Source of the DNA: an uncultured Bacteroidales bacterium
GTDB lineage: Bacteria > Bacteroidota > Bacteroidia > Bacteroidales > FEN-979
Reading direction: 5' to 3'
NCBI GenBank assembly: GCA_903926565.1
Contig: CAIYJU010000011.1
Span: forward strand, 28,355 to 92,354
Length of the DNA: 64,000 nucleotides
The notes beneath the pieces were generated by a model. That model had not been told where the DNA came from, did not search any database, and was given only the letters and a program-made list of their open reading frames with translations. Positions 19,729 to 30,001 of this stretch are shown here, in pieces (the stretch's first letter is position 1; each line of letters begins with the position of its first letter). Both the position numbers and the translations under genes were made by a program.

Positions 19729-20802
19729 TTAAAAGTTAAATTTAATCCCAACACTATGTGTTCCTGAGAACGGATTCGTTGCCCTATAGGAGTAATCTAT
19801 CGCCAATCCGGTCTCCTTTTCTTTGTTAAATGGCACGGAAACAGTAAAACCAGCACTGGGACCTGTGAAAACGGTACCCCTGTCGGCAACATTGCTGTTA
19901 AACATACCACTCTGATAGGTATAACCAGCTCTTAACTGCAAATAATATTTTAATGCATATTCAACTCCTAAAATAAACTGGTCTTTTGAAAACGAATTTG
20001 AATTAAAATTTCCGGCAACCGTAATCCTGTGCATGTCGGCGATATAAAAATCATACGAAGCACCAATGCGTAACGTTGCTGGCAATTCATAAGTAGCTGA
20101 CCTTTGTTCTACCGTAAACTGGTCATTGTTGTCACCATGGGTTGGAATAATTCCACGGAAAGATAATCCATCTCCGCTGAAATGCATTGGTGCTCCAACA
20201 TTTTTAAGCGCAATGCCGAATTTGATCTGTTCCTTTTCCCCGGTTACGTATTGGATCCCTGCATCAATGGCAAGCGCTGTTGCACTGGCATCAGAAATGG
20301 ATTCCGTAATCAGTTTAACGGCGATACCTCCATAAATACTATTAGAGAAGGCTTTGGCATAGCCAAGGTTGATATTCATATAATTAGGCTTAAAAACGCC
20401 TGCACCTTCCGGTAATGCCACCGTGGTGACCTGGATTTCCCCGAAAGTCATAGACATCACGGCAGCAGTGAGAACACCACCGTTTTGCCCTAGTTTCTGA
20501 CTGATTCCGAAGGCCATCAAATTGACATCAGAGCCCTTTAACCAGTTGGTATAGGAAAAAATAATGTCAGTTCCTTTGGTAAAACCTGTTCCGGCAATGT
20601 TGGTGAATAAGCCCTCGAGCCCATGTGTGCACGAAGTGCCTACTCCTCCCCACCCGGAACTTCTTGCCCATGGGTTGATCAACAATTCTGCAGCACCTGC
20701 CTGACCAGAACGGTCTTTGTTTCCGGCCGTTACCGTATCCATGGGTAAGAACACCATCCCCATCAGGAATATTGCAACTAAGCAGCTATATATATTTTTC
20801 AT
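19729..20802 (-). CDS. PorV/PorQ-family outer-membrane protein
   Basis: Start at MKNIYSCLVAIFLMGMVFLP (signal peptide). NPWARSSGWGGVGTSCTHGLEGLFTNIAGTGF and FadL-like barrel ending SVGIKFNF. Confidence 0.8.
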   Translation of the reverse strand: MKNIYSCLVAIFLMGMVFLPMDTVTAGNKDRSGQAGAAELLINPWARSSGWGGVGTSCTHGLEGLFTNIAGTGFTKGTDIIFSYTNWLKGSDVNLMAFGISQKLGQNGGVLTAAVMSMTFGEIQVTTVALPEGAGVFKPNYMNINLGYAKAFSNSIYGGIAVKLITESISDASATALAIDAGIQYVTGEKEQIKFGIALKNVGAPMHFSGDGLSFRGIIPTHGDNNDQFTVEQRSATYELPATLRIGASYDFYIADMHRITVAGNFNSNSFSKDQFILGVEYALKYYLQLRAGYTYQSGMFNSNVADRGTVFTGPSAGFTVSVPFNKEKETGLAIDYSYRATNPFSGTHSVGIKFNF

Positions 20803-20849
20803 AATCCTGGAATTTTGTTTTGTTATCATGTTGAAAATCGCAAATGCCA

Positions 20850-23800
20850 TTATAATGAGTTCAAGTCGACAGGACGTAATATCCCGAACCATTTGATCGT
20901 ACGTTCTCCGAGTCCATCGGCTTTAACATGAATCAGATAGACCCCTCCCGCAATCGGAATCCCGGCAAAATTTTTGAGGTCCCAATCCACAGAAGTCTTT
21001 GCATCAGTATTCAATCCGGCATTTGAGGATTCCCTTGGAACTTTGACTTTGGAGAAATTAAGATTGAACTGGCGTATCAGCGTGCCACTCATGTCAAATA
21101 TGGTAACAACACAGGCATTAGGCAGGTTAACGATTTTAACTCTGTTATCAAGCTGATTCCTTTCATAGTCATCGTAGGCAAAATATGGATTTGGTACCAC
21201 ATTGATTTTATCAAGATCAGAAACTGACTTTTCCTGATTATTCTGTGCGGTTGTTATTGAATTTGTATTGAAAGTGTACATAGGATAATTGTTGTTGACA
21301 GTATCCTTGGCACCTGGAGATCCATAAGAATAGTACCGTTGATATGGTTTGGAAACCCGGATCTTTGTTGTTACAGCATTACTTAACCAAGGCTGACCCT
21401 GTACCGCAAGTGGAACGTTCACATACATGGCAGTTGAAAATGCCAGATGTTTATATGTTGCACTTTTCTTCATTTGGGTCATGAGAACATAACCGCCGTC
21501 ATAGGCAGGAAACTCTACTTTAATATCTTTAACATAAGAGTGACCAAAGACGTATACATAATGTTGCCCTCCGAACACAGGGGTCCCGGCTTCATTGTAA
21601 GTACGGCTGGAAGGGTTCCACAACATATCCCGACCATTGTCCTCCACGAGCCATGAATTCTCTCCAAACATGATGTTCAGCCTTTCGCCTGTTTCAATAT
21701 TAATTGCATAACCGGGAAACCAACCCATCCCCGTGGCACTGATATAATTCGAGTTGTACATAGGATCAGGAGAGGAGACCGCGCTGTCGCCGTCAACATT
21801 GACAGAAGCTGCTAAACGGGGCTCATATAAACGTGCTCCGCCTTGTGCAAGTTTATAATCTATGCCCATTTCAAGAACAGGACATCTTGTCCATAACTTC
21901 TTATCAGGGGTAATGACGATATCTACGCTGGAAATATTATACAGCTTTGTGTTGTCTTTTGATTTCTTTGAAAATGCAGGGCCAACGGTAGTTTGACCGG
22001 CAGTCGGGATGATGCTGATTTTATCATCAATAAATGCACGGGTAGCAGACAAAATATAGGGGGCCCATACACCAGTTTGAATTTTCTGGAAATTCTTATT
22101 AGGGTCAACCGGTTTATTCACAGATAAATCCCAGTCATAATATGCAGCTTCAGAACCCTTATAAGTTCCTGATCGTATCCAGTTTTCGGGGGAATCCGGA
22201 AGGTCACTGTCCTGAACGCCGGTAAGCCACCTTTTTGTACTATCGGCGAAAATCGGAGGAGACGCATATAACAAACCATTGGTCGGTGTCAGGTTACTGA
22301 GAATGGAGTCGCCGGGATTTGGCACCTGATAAATGGTCAATGCAATACCTAGATCCAGGAAACACTGTTCATACTGATAAATGGTTGTTGTATCAGATCT
22401 GTAAGATTTGCCGGTCGTATTATTTGTCAATGTCCATTTTCCAAACTGGATACGATCTTTAACCGTAAAAGGATTGTTTGTTAATACAGTATACATGGAA
22501 TCAAATCTCACAGTATAATCCCCTTTTACCACATTCAAAGGATCGATAACCTTAACCTGTAGTGGTCCTTTGCCAATCTGATAAGTAGGTTTATAGGCGA
22601 TTGGATAATCTGAGTCTCCAAATTTGGTAACAGAACTGTCTAACAGTGGTTTTAACATAATTTCGCTGATCGTTTCTTCAGAAAAATCAAGGATCATTCC
22701 TCCGTTCCCCTGACCCTGGATTCTTGTTATTACAGGACCCTGACCATAAGTTGAATTTGTCACAACTCCAAGCGGGATATGAGGTATTGCAGTATATGCC
22801 CGGATATTGTTACGTCCACGCAGGTAAGGTTTTTTCTGACCATCCCGGTAAGTAGGGTCATCCTGAATATACTTTTTATACTGATTAAATCCGTAGGCCA
22901 CAACCGTGTAGTAGTATTGTTTGTGATTGATAAGCCGGTCGTCACCAGTTGCAAACAAATCTTTGGTGAACACAAAGGAATGATTAATCCCTTTATTCTC
23001 GCCAGTAGTCATAACCTGTCCAACATTCCCTCCAAGGGTCTGATCAAAGGTCCAGTTAACTAATTTGGAAACACTGTTTTGTACATCACATTCAGCAACC
23101 AGACGAGCTTTACTCAGGTCATCAAGGTCTGCAGCGGATACACTGGCATCTTTCAGCTGGTATATCTGATAACCTTCAAAAACATATAATGAGTCCTTAT
23201 TCTTTATGGTTGGATCAACTTCCTTGTATTTTTCATTAAAATTATTTCCCAAATCGTTAATCTTGCGGTTCGACAGGTACAAAATCAGTGAATTCGGCAA
23301 CTCCTCGATCGTCAGATCAGGTGCATTCGGTCCGTTTAATACGGCAAAACAGTTGTCGAATAAACTTTGTGCTTTATCATCAGCCTGTTTCAATAAAATG
23401 ACTGACTCCTCCGGTGTTCCGGAAACAGTGCGTGCCCAGGGGATACCAACCGTAATATAGTTACATGCACCCGGCAACAAAGTAAAAGGTCCGGCCGACT
23501 GCATAAAACGACGGTCATAAGGATTGTTACCTGCAGTAACTTCTGTCCACTTCTTTGGACCGTTGGGTGGTTGGCCACCAGTTCCCCAATTACATTCATC
23601 AGATTCGTCAGGAAACATAAAATCACACTCAGGCCCATATCCTCCCCCGGGGTTCACATGCGCATTTCCCCCATAGATCATCGGTTGATTGTCTTTCCAG
23701 ATACCTTTCAGGAAAAGATAATATTCCGGTGCCTTACCAGGGTCGGTCATATAATCTCCACTTGTACCACCTGTGTTGTCATGATAGACAAAACGGCGCA

Positions 23801-25184
23801 TTCCAAATCGTTCATTGTCCACCACACCATCTCCAAAATTCACTCCGTTGATGGCTTCAGCTCGGACCAGAAAATCGGCTGAATCTTTTCCACCAATGCC
23901 ATATTTCATGTTCTTTTTTATCTGCCCGTCTTCATCCACAATATCACATGGTCTGGGATAGGAAGCAAAAGAGGGACCCTTTAAAGAATTTCCCTTAAAG
24001 GAAGGGTTATCATAATTGTCCGGATCCATATAAGGACCCTGAAAAAAGTCAACACCAATCGCTGGTGGATGTGCTCCGTAATTAAATATCTTTCCGGTTC
24101 CGTCAATTGCCTTTCCATTGTAGCAGTAACCTAGTCCCCTGTTAACATCACAACCGACGTAATCGTCATCAGAGGCACCCAGATCCGGGTCAACCCACTG
24201 GCTGAAATAGGTCTGGGTTAATGTATAGGTTGAACGATTGATCAGCTCATAAGAATAAAAAGTCATATTGTTGATGTCGTCGTTGGTGGCAAAGGCAAAA
24301 TACTGGGCACGAATTTCCATTCCCAGCGGTTCACCGGTAGTTTCAGAATGGTAACTGCCTTTATCGTTATAAACACTCCACAGCGTCTGGTCTCCTTTTA
24401 AAACCTGGTCTACCAGAATTCCCATGGTATCAGTTTCAATGCCGTTGATTTGCCCGCCATTTTTAATTTTTGCACGAGCGAGGCGTTCACCTGGTTTCAT
24501 CATAGACGGACAAAGCCTGTTGGATAAATCATAGTATGGATAGTCCCCTGATTTGGGATCATAGTTTCCATCTCCGTCTGCATCAAAGAAGGGTGCCAGG
24601 TAATATGCCTGACCTTTTGATTTGTTTCCATGTGCAGGCCACTCCATGATTGATTTAGGAATAGAATAATTCGGGTATTCTGCCTGATTTTCCCACCATG
24701 CCAGAAATTCCTGAACTTCAGCACGGGTAATGGGGAACAATTTGTCATATTCGGCACAAGTTTCAGAGCTGACAGCTGCGGTTCCGTCGATAGTCAGAGG
24801 CCCGGGCCAGAAATCATTTTTTGTGTGGGCAGTTCCACTTGTTCCCTGGCCATAGCGATATGCAGCCAGTTTCAAATTGTTGTTGACATCAATACCCCCG
24901 ATCCAAAGGGAGAAGGAGAACATGGAGGTCTTCTTGGATCCTTTGGGAATCTCATACTCGGCATTTTCAAGAAACCAGCCATTACCATAAGAATAGCAAA
25001 GGGTTCTGACATTATTGATATCAAGATATTTATAGCTTGATCCGGAAGCACATCCGGCAGCTGTTTCCTTCAGGTTGTTGGTGCTTTTTGTGCCACCCAC
25101 CATGTGGAGCTCTTCTGCAAGAGTCACATTTGAGAACACCATCAAACAGAGTGCAATCAGCAAAAAGCGAAAGATATTTTTCAT
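20850..25184 (-). CDS. Very large secreted protein with C-terminal FlgD/T9SS-like sorting domain
   Basis: About 1444 aa from MKNIFRFLLIALCLMVFSNVTLA. C-terminus NVVPNPYFAYDDYERNQLDNRVKIVNLPNACVVTIFDMSGTLIRQF...WDLKNFAGIPIAGGVYLIHVKADGLGE. Confidence 0.82.
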   Translation of the reverse strand: MKNIFRFLLIALCLMVFSNVTLAEELHMVGGTKSTNNLKETAAGCASGSSYKYLDINNVRTLCYSYGNGWFLENAEYEIPKGSKKTSMFSFSLWIGGIDVNNNLKLAAYRYGQGTSGTAHTKNDFWPGPLTIDGTAAVSSETCAEYDKLFPITRAEVQEFLAWWENQAEYPNYSIPKSIMEWPAHGNKSKGQAYYLAPFFDADGDGNYDPKSGDYPYYDLSNRLCPSMMKPGERLARAKIKNGGQINGIETDTMGILVDQVLKGDQTLWSVYNDKGSYHSETTGEPLGMEIRAQYFAFATNDDINNMTFYSYELINRSTYTLTQTYFSQWVDPDLGASDDDYVGCDVNRGLGYCYNGKAIDGTGKIFNYGAHPPAIGVDFFQGPYMDPDNYDNPSFKGNSLKGPSFASYPRPCDIVDEDGQIKKNMKYGIGGKDSADFLVRAEAINGVNFGDGVVDNERFGMRRFVYHDNTGGTSGDYMTDPGKAPEYYLFLKGIWKDNQPMIYGGNAHVNPGGGYGPECDFMFPDESDECNWGTGGQPPNGPKKWTEVTAGNNPYDRRFMQSAGPFTLLPGACNYITVGIPWARTVSGTPEESVILLKQADDKAQSLFDNCFAVLNGPNAPDLTIEELPNSLILYLSNRKINDLGNNFNEKYKEVDPTIKNKDSLYVFEGYQIYQLKDASVSAADLDDLSKARLVAECDVQNSVSKLVNWTFDQTLGGNVGQVMTTGENKGINHSFVFTKDLFATGDDRLINHKQYYYTVVAYGFNQYKKYIQDDPTYRDGQKKPYLRGRNNIRAYTAIPHIPLGVVTNSTYGQGPVITRIQGQGNGGMILDFSEETISEIMLKPLLDSSVTKFGDSDYPIAYKPTYQIGKGPLQVKVIDPLNVVKGDYTVRFDSMYTVLTNNPFTVKDRIQFGKWTLTNNTTGKSYRSDTTTIYQYEQCFLDLGIALTIYQVPNPGDSILSNLTPTNGLLYASPPIFADSTKRWLTGVQDSDLPDSPENWIRSGTYKGSEAAYYDWDLSVNKPVDPNKNFQKIQTGVWAPYILSATRAFIDDKISIIPTAGQTTVGPAFSKKSKDNTKLYNISSVDIVITPDKKLWTRCPVLEMGIDYKLAQGGARLYEPRLAASVNVDGDSAVSSPDPMYNSNYISATGMGWFPGYAINIETGERLNIMFGENSWLVEDNGRDMLWNPSSRTYNEAGTPVFGGQHYVYVFGHSYVKDIKVEFPAYDGGYVLMTQMKKSATYKHLAFSTAMYVNVPLAVQGQPWLSNAVTTKIRVSKPYQRYYSYGSPGAKDTVNNNYPMYTFNTNSITTAQNNQEKSVSDLDKINVVPNPYFAYDDYERNQLDNRVKIVNLPNACVVTIFDMSGTLIRQFNLNFSKVKVPRESSNAGLNTDAKTSVDWDLKNFAGIPIAGGVYLIHVKADGLGERTIKWFGILRPVDLNSL

Positions 25185-25240
25185 AGTTGCATTATTTATA
25201 AACATATCGGAACTTCTACTAATAAATATTGTCAAACATC

Positions 25241-28200
25241 TTAGAAATTGAACATCAGACCTAATCTGATGGTCCTGGGCGAACTATAGCGATACGGGTT
25301 ATTCATCTGGATTGCGTACAAATCGCGATACGACTGTGGATCAACCTGTTGATTTATCGCATTTTGCCATTCCGGCGCAGTAAGAAAACCGTCGTCAGAT
25401 GCACTTCCGGTACCCGGGTAAACAGCGGTAACATTCTGCGTATTTAACAAATTGGCGAATTCAATATAAACATTGATGGTACCATCTTTCTTTTTGTTGA
25501 GCGCAAAATTAAAATCTTTGTCAAACCGGGCGCTGATGAGAAATTGCCAGGGCAGACGAGCTCCGTTGATGCTCCCCTTGATTGGCCCCATGGCTCCGTA
25601 AGGAAGAATTTTACTTGTCTGGGTATAAGGGGTTCCGGAACCACCGGTGAGGGTAAGGTTCGCGCCAAGGTTCGACAGAAACTGCACGGGAGCTTTACCG
25701 CTTTTCGTACGGTTGATTACCGGACCGTTATAATCTTTTCCACTGCCCCAACGATAGTCAAAGCTGATGTTGAACTGGTGACGACGGTCAAAATTCAGTG
25801 GGTTCAGGGTACGAAGGTTTGGCTGATCAGAACGAATAATGGAACTTGCAGCATCAGGATCAGAACCAGTTCCGTCAGCAAATTGCAAAGTATAGTTAAA
25901 ACGCAGTCTTGCATTACCCGAGCGACGGAGGTCATAGGTGAGGGTCAATCCTTTGACAGTTCCAAAGTCAATATTTGTATAAGAATAATATGTTTTAGGA
26001 TAGGCACCGGTTAAACGGTACTGCTGGATCTGGTCGCGCATTTCCCGATAGAACACCGCTAATTTAAGTGAGGATGAATTGTTGATCTTCTGCTGGAATC
26101 CCAGCTCATAGTCAATGGTCTTCTCTGGTTTCAGATTCGGATTGTTAATTGTACCTGATGAACCGGTTACGCCGATATAATAATAACTGATTGGTTGAAT
26201 CTGGACTTCTGCAGATGACGGACGCTGAGTTAAAATATCATAATGGGCATAGAACAGCGCATCATCACTAATAGGGAAAGAGAAAGAGATACGAGGCATC
26301 CAGTTGGTCTGTGGGTCATAGTCTTTGAAGGCAATGGACCTCGGGGCAGCACCAATCGTGTCAACAGCCGGATAAAGGAGGTATGGCTGGATTCCGCTTC
26401 CTGACGCAAGTAAACGTACCGGATCAGTGATCGGTGTGCCGTCCTTATTAAACCAATTGTTTTCGGAACGATAACCGGTAATTTTTGTCGGATCCCTTGA
26501 ATCATCAACATAAACCACATAGTCACTGCCCACTGTGCTGGGATGATCAACAGCAACGCCATTGATTTCTGACACTTCACCAACAGTTTTCGCAGGATAA
26601 AATAAGTAAGGATCTTTCAGTACCGGCTGATTTGCATCAAAACGGTCAACACGAACACCGATGTTAAAAATCAAATCTTTAAATGCAAATTTGTCCTGAA
26701 TATAACCTGCAATATAAATTGGCTGATAGGGTCCGATGGCCCTGGTATAATTACCGCTGGCATCCTGTTGTGAGAAGAAATCATCAAAACTTACGCTGCC
26801 GGACATTTTTTTACCGGTATAGTCATATCCATAATATCCAACTATGGGGGAACCATTATTTAAAACTTCCTCTGCACTGAACATATCCATGGTTAACAAT
26901 TGACCACCTGCAGATACGGTATGCAGTTGCATGTTATTATCATAATAGTTGATTGAATTGTTTGCAAAATCATATGAATACATATCAATCCAGTCACTGC
27001 CATCAATGGGAAGTCCAAGTTTCTTGCGAAGGTTAACGTCAAAATTACGTTGAAGTGTAGGAACATAATTACGGAAGTAATTAATCGTATCCATAAAAAC
27101 CCCGTTGCGATAAACGGGCTGCGGGTTATCCAGGTTCAAATCCTGTAACTGGGCATTTGTCAATCCCTTCATGGCATCCCAAAGCAGCGAACCGCTGTTG
27201 GCATAGCCTGAACTTTTCCGCTGCTGGTACTGCAAACCCAGCTGGATCTCATGATTGCCAAAGTCGGCGGCAAAGGAAGCATTAACAGCAATCTGATCAC
27301 TTTGGGATTCGTTGTAGGTATTTGGCCTGTTGCCAACACCTGCAAACATATTGTAAGGACCAATTGGTTCCATTCCATTAATCAAACCTTTACCGGAGAT
27401 GATCTGGTTTACATTCTCATAATGTCCGGTCGGATCATCATAGAATCCATAATACTGCTGGGTCCAGTTAGATGATTCAGGATTTAGATCTGAACCTTTA
27501 TATATTACGATGGTGTCCCTTGTCCCATTCTGTAAATGGCCCCAAAGTTTCAGCACAGAGTCATAAGCAAGGTTCGGTGTATATGCACGAATGGACTGAG
27601 TAGAAAAACTGCCTACATATCCATATTCAAAAAAGTTGTCTTTGTGGTCTGCATCTTCAGTTTTGGCAAAGCTTCTTGTAAAGTCGGCACCAATGGAATA
27701 ATAAACATTTTTAACAAAGCTCTTGCTATCGGGTCCTGTCGGGAAACGCTGGGTAAACCTCCCGTTTACACGCCATGTGTAGCCATTTGAGTGAGAATTG
27801 TTTTGCCAGTTCATCAGGGAATTTGCCAGGCTGAAATTACGGCTGTCAAACCATTGAAAGGTTCCGCCAAAGGAGAGGTTGATAGTTGGTGCAACCCTGA
27901 AATCAAGCTTTCCGGAAATATTGATGTTTGTTCCGGCAGAATTCAGGGTAGTTTTAGTCTTTTGCATGTCATTATAAGTCAGAAACTCTGAACTGTAAAA
28001 CACGGTATTATTTTCACCATACAGACGCAACGGGCTGGTTGACAGCCTGTTTTTAACATCATCAGTTACCCGGTAGTTAGGGAAGGCAGCAGGAGCTCCG
28101 TCTTTTTGATAGATAAGGTCACCTGCAACAAAAAAGCCCATGATCGGGGTTTTATACCCACGGACAGTATCTTTTTTGGACACCAGAGGCCCGGTAAAGT

Positions 28201-28975
28201 TCAATCCCAAACGGTTGTAGCCAAACGCGTCAAGATATTGCGAAGTTTGGAGGTCAACTCCTCCGGAGAAATCCTTGGAAGGGCCTTTTGTAGTAACATT
28301 GATGATACCACCGGTTGCATCCCCGTAAGCAGCAGGGGTTCCTCCCAGGATAACTTCAACCTGCTCAATAGCGCTCTGAGGCAGGGCGTTACCTCCTGTA
28401 ACACGCATACCGTCAATAAAATAAACAGTACCGGAAGAGCGTTGTCCACGCATACTGGTAATATTGCCATTGGCATCTGTTGATACACCACCCACTGTGG
28501 TAGCAACTGCAGAAGCCGATTTATTGGCCATTTTTGAAATTTCTTCTGATGTGACCGTACCACCGGATGTGGTCTGGTCCTTTGAAATCAGCGGAACCTT
28601 ATAATCCACAACTTCAATTTCATTGAGGGTGGTTGTGGAGGCCTCCAGTTCAAGATTCTGGAAGGTAATTTTATCCGGTGAAACATAAATGCCCCGGTAC
28701 ATAAAGGGTTTATATCCTACAAAGCTGGCCTTCAGATCAACTTTTCCGGGAGGAATTGGCTTTATTGTGAAGTTTCCATCGAAATCGGAGGTTGACCCCC
28801 CTACCTGAACACCTCCAACCTCAATAACAACGTTGGCAAATGAGATCGGTTCTTTGGTAGCCTTATCAATGATCTTACCCTTGAGCGTACCCGACCCGGT
28901 TTGTGCGAATACCAACATGCTTGTTGCCAGTACAAAACCAATAGTAAACAGTAAATTTCTTAACATACCATACAA
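25241..28975 (-). CDS. TonB-dependent receptor with carboxypeptidase-regulatory-like N-terminal domain
   Basis: GTLKGKIIDKATKEPISFANVVIE, plug region (MRGQRSSGTVYFIDGMRVTGGNALPQSAIEQVEVILGGTPAAYGDATGGIINVTTK), C-terminal barrel ending RLGLMFNF. Confidence 0.95.
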   Translation of the reverse strand: MYGMLRNLLFTIGFVLATSMLVFAQTGSGTLKGKIIDKATKEPISFANVVIEVGGVQVGGSTSDFDGNFTIKPIPPGKVDLKASFVGYKPFMYRGIYVSPDKITFQNLELEASTTTLNEIEVVDYKVPLISKDQTTSGGTVTSEEISKMANKSASAVATTVGGVSTDANGNITSMRGQRSSGTVYFIDGMRVTGGNALPQSAIEQVEVILGGTPAAYGDATGGIINVTTKGPSKDFSGGVDLQTSQYLDAFGYNRLGLNFTGPLVSKKDTVRGYKTPIMGFFVAGDLIYQKDGAPAAFPNYRVTDDVKNRLSTSPLRLYGENNTVFYSSEFLTYNDMQKTKTTLNSAGTNINISGKLDFRVAPTINLSFGGTFQWFDSRNFSLANSLMNWQNNSHSNGYTWRVNGRFTQRFPTGPDSKSFVKNVYYSIGADFTRSFAKTEDADHKDNFFEYGYVGSFSTQSIRAYTPNLAYDSVLKLWGHLQNGTRDTIVIYKGSDLNPESSNWTQQYYGFYDDPTGHYENVNQIISGKGLINGMEPIGPYNMFAGVGNRPNTYNESQSDQIAVNASFAADFGNHEIQLGLQYQQRKSSGYANSGSLLWDAMKGLTNAQLQDLNLDNPQPVYRNGVFMDTINYFRNYVPTLQRNFDVNLRKKLGLPIDGSDWIDMYSYDFANNSINYYDNNMQLHTVSAGGQLLTMDMFSAEEVLNNGSPIVGYYGYDYTGKKMSGSVSFDDFFSQQDASGNYTRAIGPYQPIYIAGYIQDKFAFKDLIFNIGVRVDRFDANQPVLKDPYLFYPAKTVGEVSEINGVAVDHPSTVGSDYVVYVDDSRDPTKITGYRSENNWFNKDGTPITDPVRLLASGSGIQPYLLYPAVDTIGAAPRSIAFKDYDPQTNWMPRISFSFPISDDALFYAHYDILTQRPSSAEVQIQPISYYYIGVTGSSGTINNPNLKPEKTIDYELGFQQKINNSSSLKLAVFYREMRDQIQQYRLTGAYPKTYYSYTNIDFGTVKGLTLTYDLRRSGNARLRFNYTLQFADGTGSDPDAASSIIRSDQPNLRTLNPLNFDRRHQFNISFDYRWGSGKDYNGPVINRTKSGKAPVQFLSNLGANLTLTGGSGTPYTQTSKILPYGAMGPIKGSINGARLPWQFLISARFDKDFNFALNKKKDGTINVYIEFANLLNTQNVTAVYPGTGSASDDGFLTAPEWQNAINQQVDPQSYRDLYAIQMNNPYRYSSPRTIRLGLMFNF

Positions 28976-29157
28976 TTTTATGTTAGATTATAATTGCGCT
29001 TTAAAAGGGCGTAAATGTAATAATTATTTAAAATCAAACTGAAATTTTTTAATTCGTGATTCAAATATATAACCATTCTAAATTAGTCTGAAGCCAAATA
29101 TGTAAACAGTTTCAAACGATCTGTCAACCCTGTTTGGGAGGGGTTGAAACAGAATAT

Positions 29158-29412
29158 TTAATATTTAAGCGGTGTTGCCTTTTTGGCTGCTTTTTTTGTT
29201 TTTTTCATACTTGCCCTGGTGGACTTAGACTGCATTTTGTTATGCCGTTTAACAGCCTGGTCGTAATCCCTCTCAGACTGTTTCTGTTTTTTCTCCCGGT
29301 CCTTTTCAATCTTCTTCTGATTTACCTTTGCCTCCTGGGGTTTAAGAGAAAGCAAAACAGGCATCAATGCAATAATAAAGGAGATCCACAAAATCTTTTT
29401 TCCTGACATCAT
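29158..29412 (-). CDS. Small exported lysine-rich hypothetical protein
   Basis: 84 aa; hydrophobic N-terminus ILWISFIIALMPVLLS followed by a highly basic tail (KKTKKAAKKATPLKY). Confidence 0.6.
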   Translation of the reverse strand: MMSGKKILWISFIIALMPVLLSLKPQEAKVNQKKIEKDREKKQKQSERDYDQAVKRHNKMQSKSTRASMKKTKKAAKKATPLKY

Positions 29413-29502
29413 ATAAAATCAATGCTTTTATAATATATAATGCAAATCAAACGTTAAAATTACGAATTTTGCATGATGGAAGATCAAATAAGAATAAAAA
29501 AA

Positions 29503-29922
29503 ATGAGATTCTTACTGCTGCTGACCCTGTTCCTCATGGGCACCTTTTCCTGTAAGAAGGAGGAACAGGCTCCTGAGATTCCTTACGTATATGTGAATTT
29601 CACACTCAACCCAAACGGAACACAATACATCAACCTCAATGTTGTGAATGGCTGGGAAACCGTTACCGGGGGATATAACGGCATCCTCATCTTCCGCAAA
29701 GCCATCAGTGAGTTTGCTGCATTTGAAAGAGCGTGTCCTTATGATCCGACAACAGCAGGTGCACAGGTCAGGGTTGACCTGTCGGGAATTACCTGTACAT
29801 GTCCGGTGTGCGGTTCAAAGTATATCATGGTGGATGGTACTCCTTATGAAGGCCCCTCACACTACCCGCTCAAGCCGTATACCACCTATTATGACGGGGC
29901 AATGCTCTATATTTCAAACTGA
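29503..29922 (+). CDS. Rieske-fold-like lipoprotein lacking canonical His ligands
   Basis: Lipoprotein-like N-terminus MRFLLLLTLFLMGTFSCKK; FERACPYD...CTCPVCGSKYIMVDGTPYEGPSHYPLKPYTTYYDGAMLYI resembles a Rieske core. Confidence 0.75.
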   Translation: MRFLLLLTLFLMGTFSCKKEEQAPEIPYVYVNFTLNPNGTQYINLNVVNGWETVTGGYNGILIFRKAISEFAAFERACPYDPTTAGAQVRVDLSGITCTCPVCGSKYIMVDGTPYEGPSHYPLKPYTTYYDGAMLYISN

Positions 29923-29941
29923 GGCGTGTGCCGGTAAAAAA

Positions 29942-29979
29942 GTAAACGGGTAAACAGGACTCTGTGTGCTCCCGTTTAC
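29942..29979. terminator. Hairpin between convergent genes (GTAAACGGG...CCCGTTTAC)
   Basis: Perfect 9-bp arms with a 20-nt loop between 29922(+) and 30002(-). Confidence 0.65.
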
Positions 29980-30001
29980 CCCTTTAAAGGTTTACTCAAT
30001 T

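Noticed and set aside
25544-26014. 156-aa plus ORF over the TonB receptor
   Set aside because: Antisense shadow; no signal or domain.
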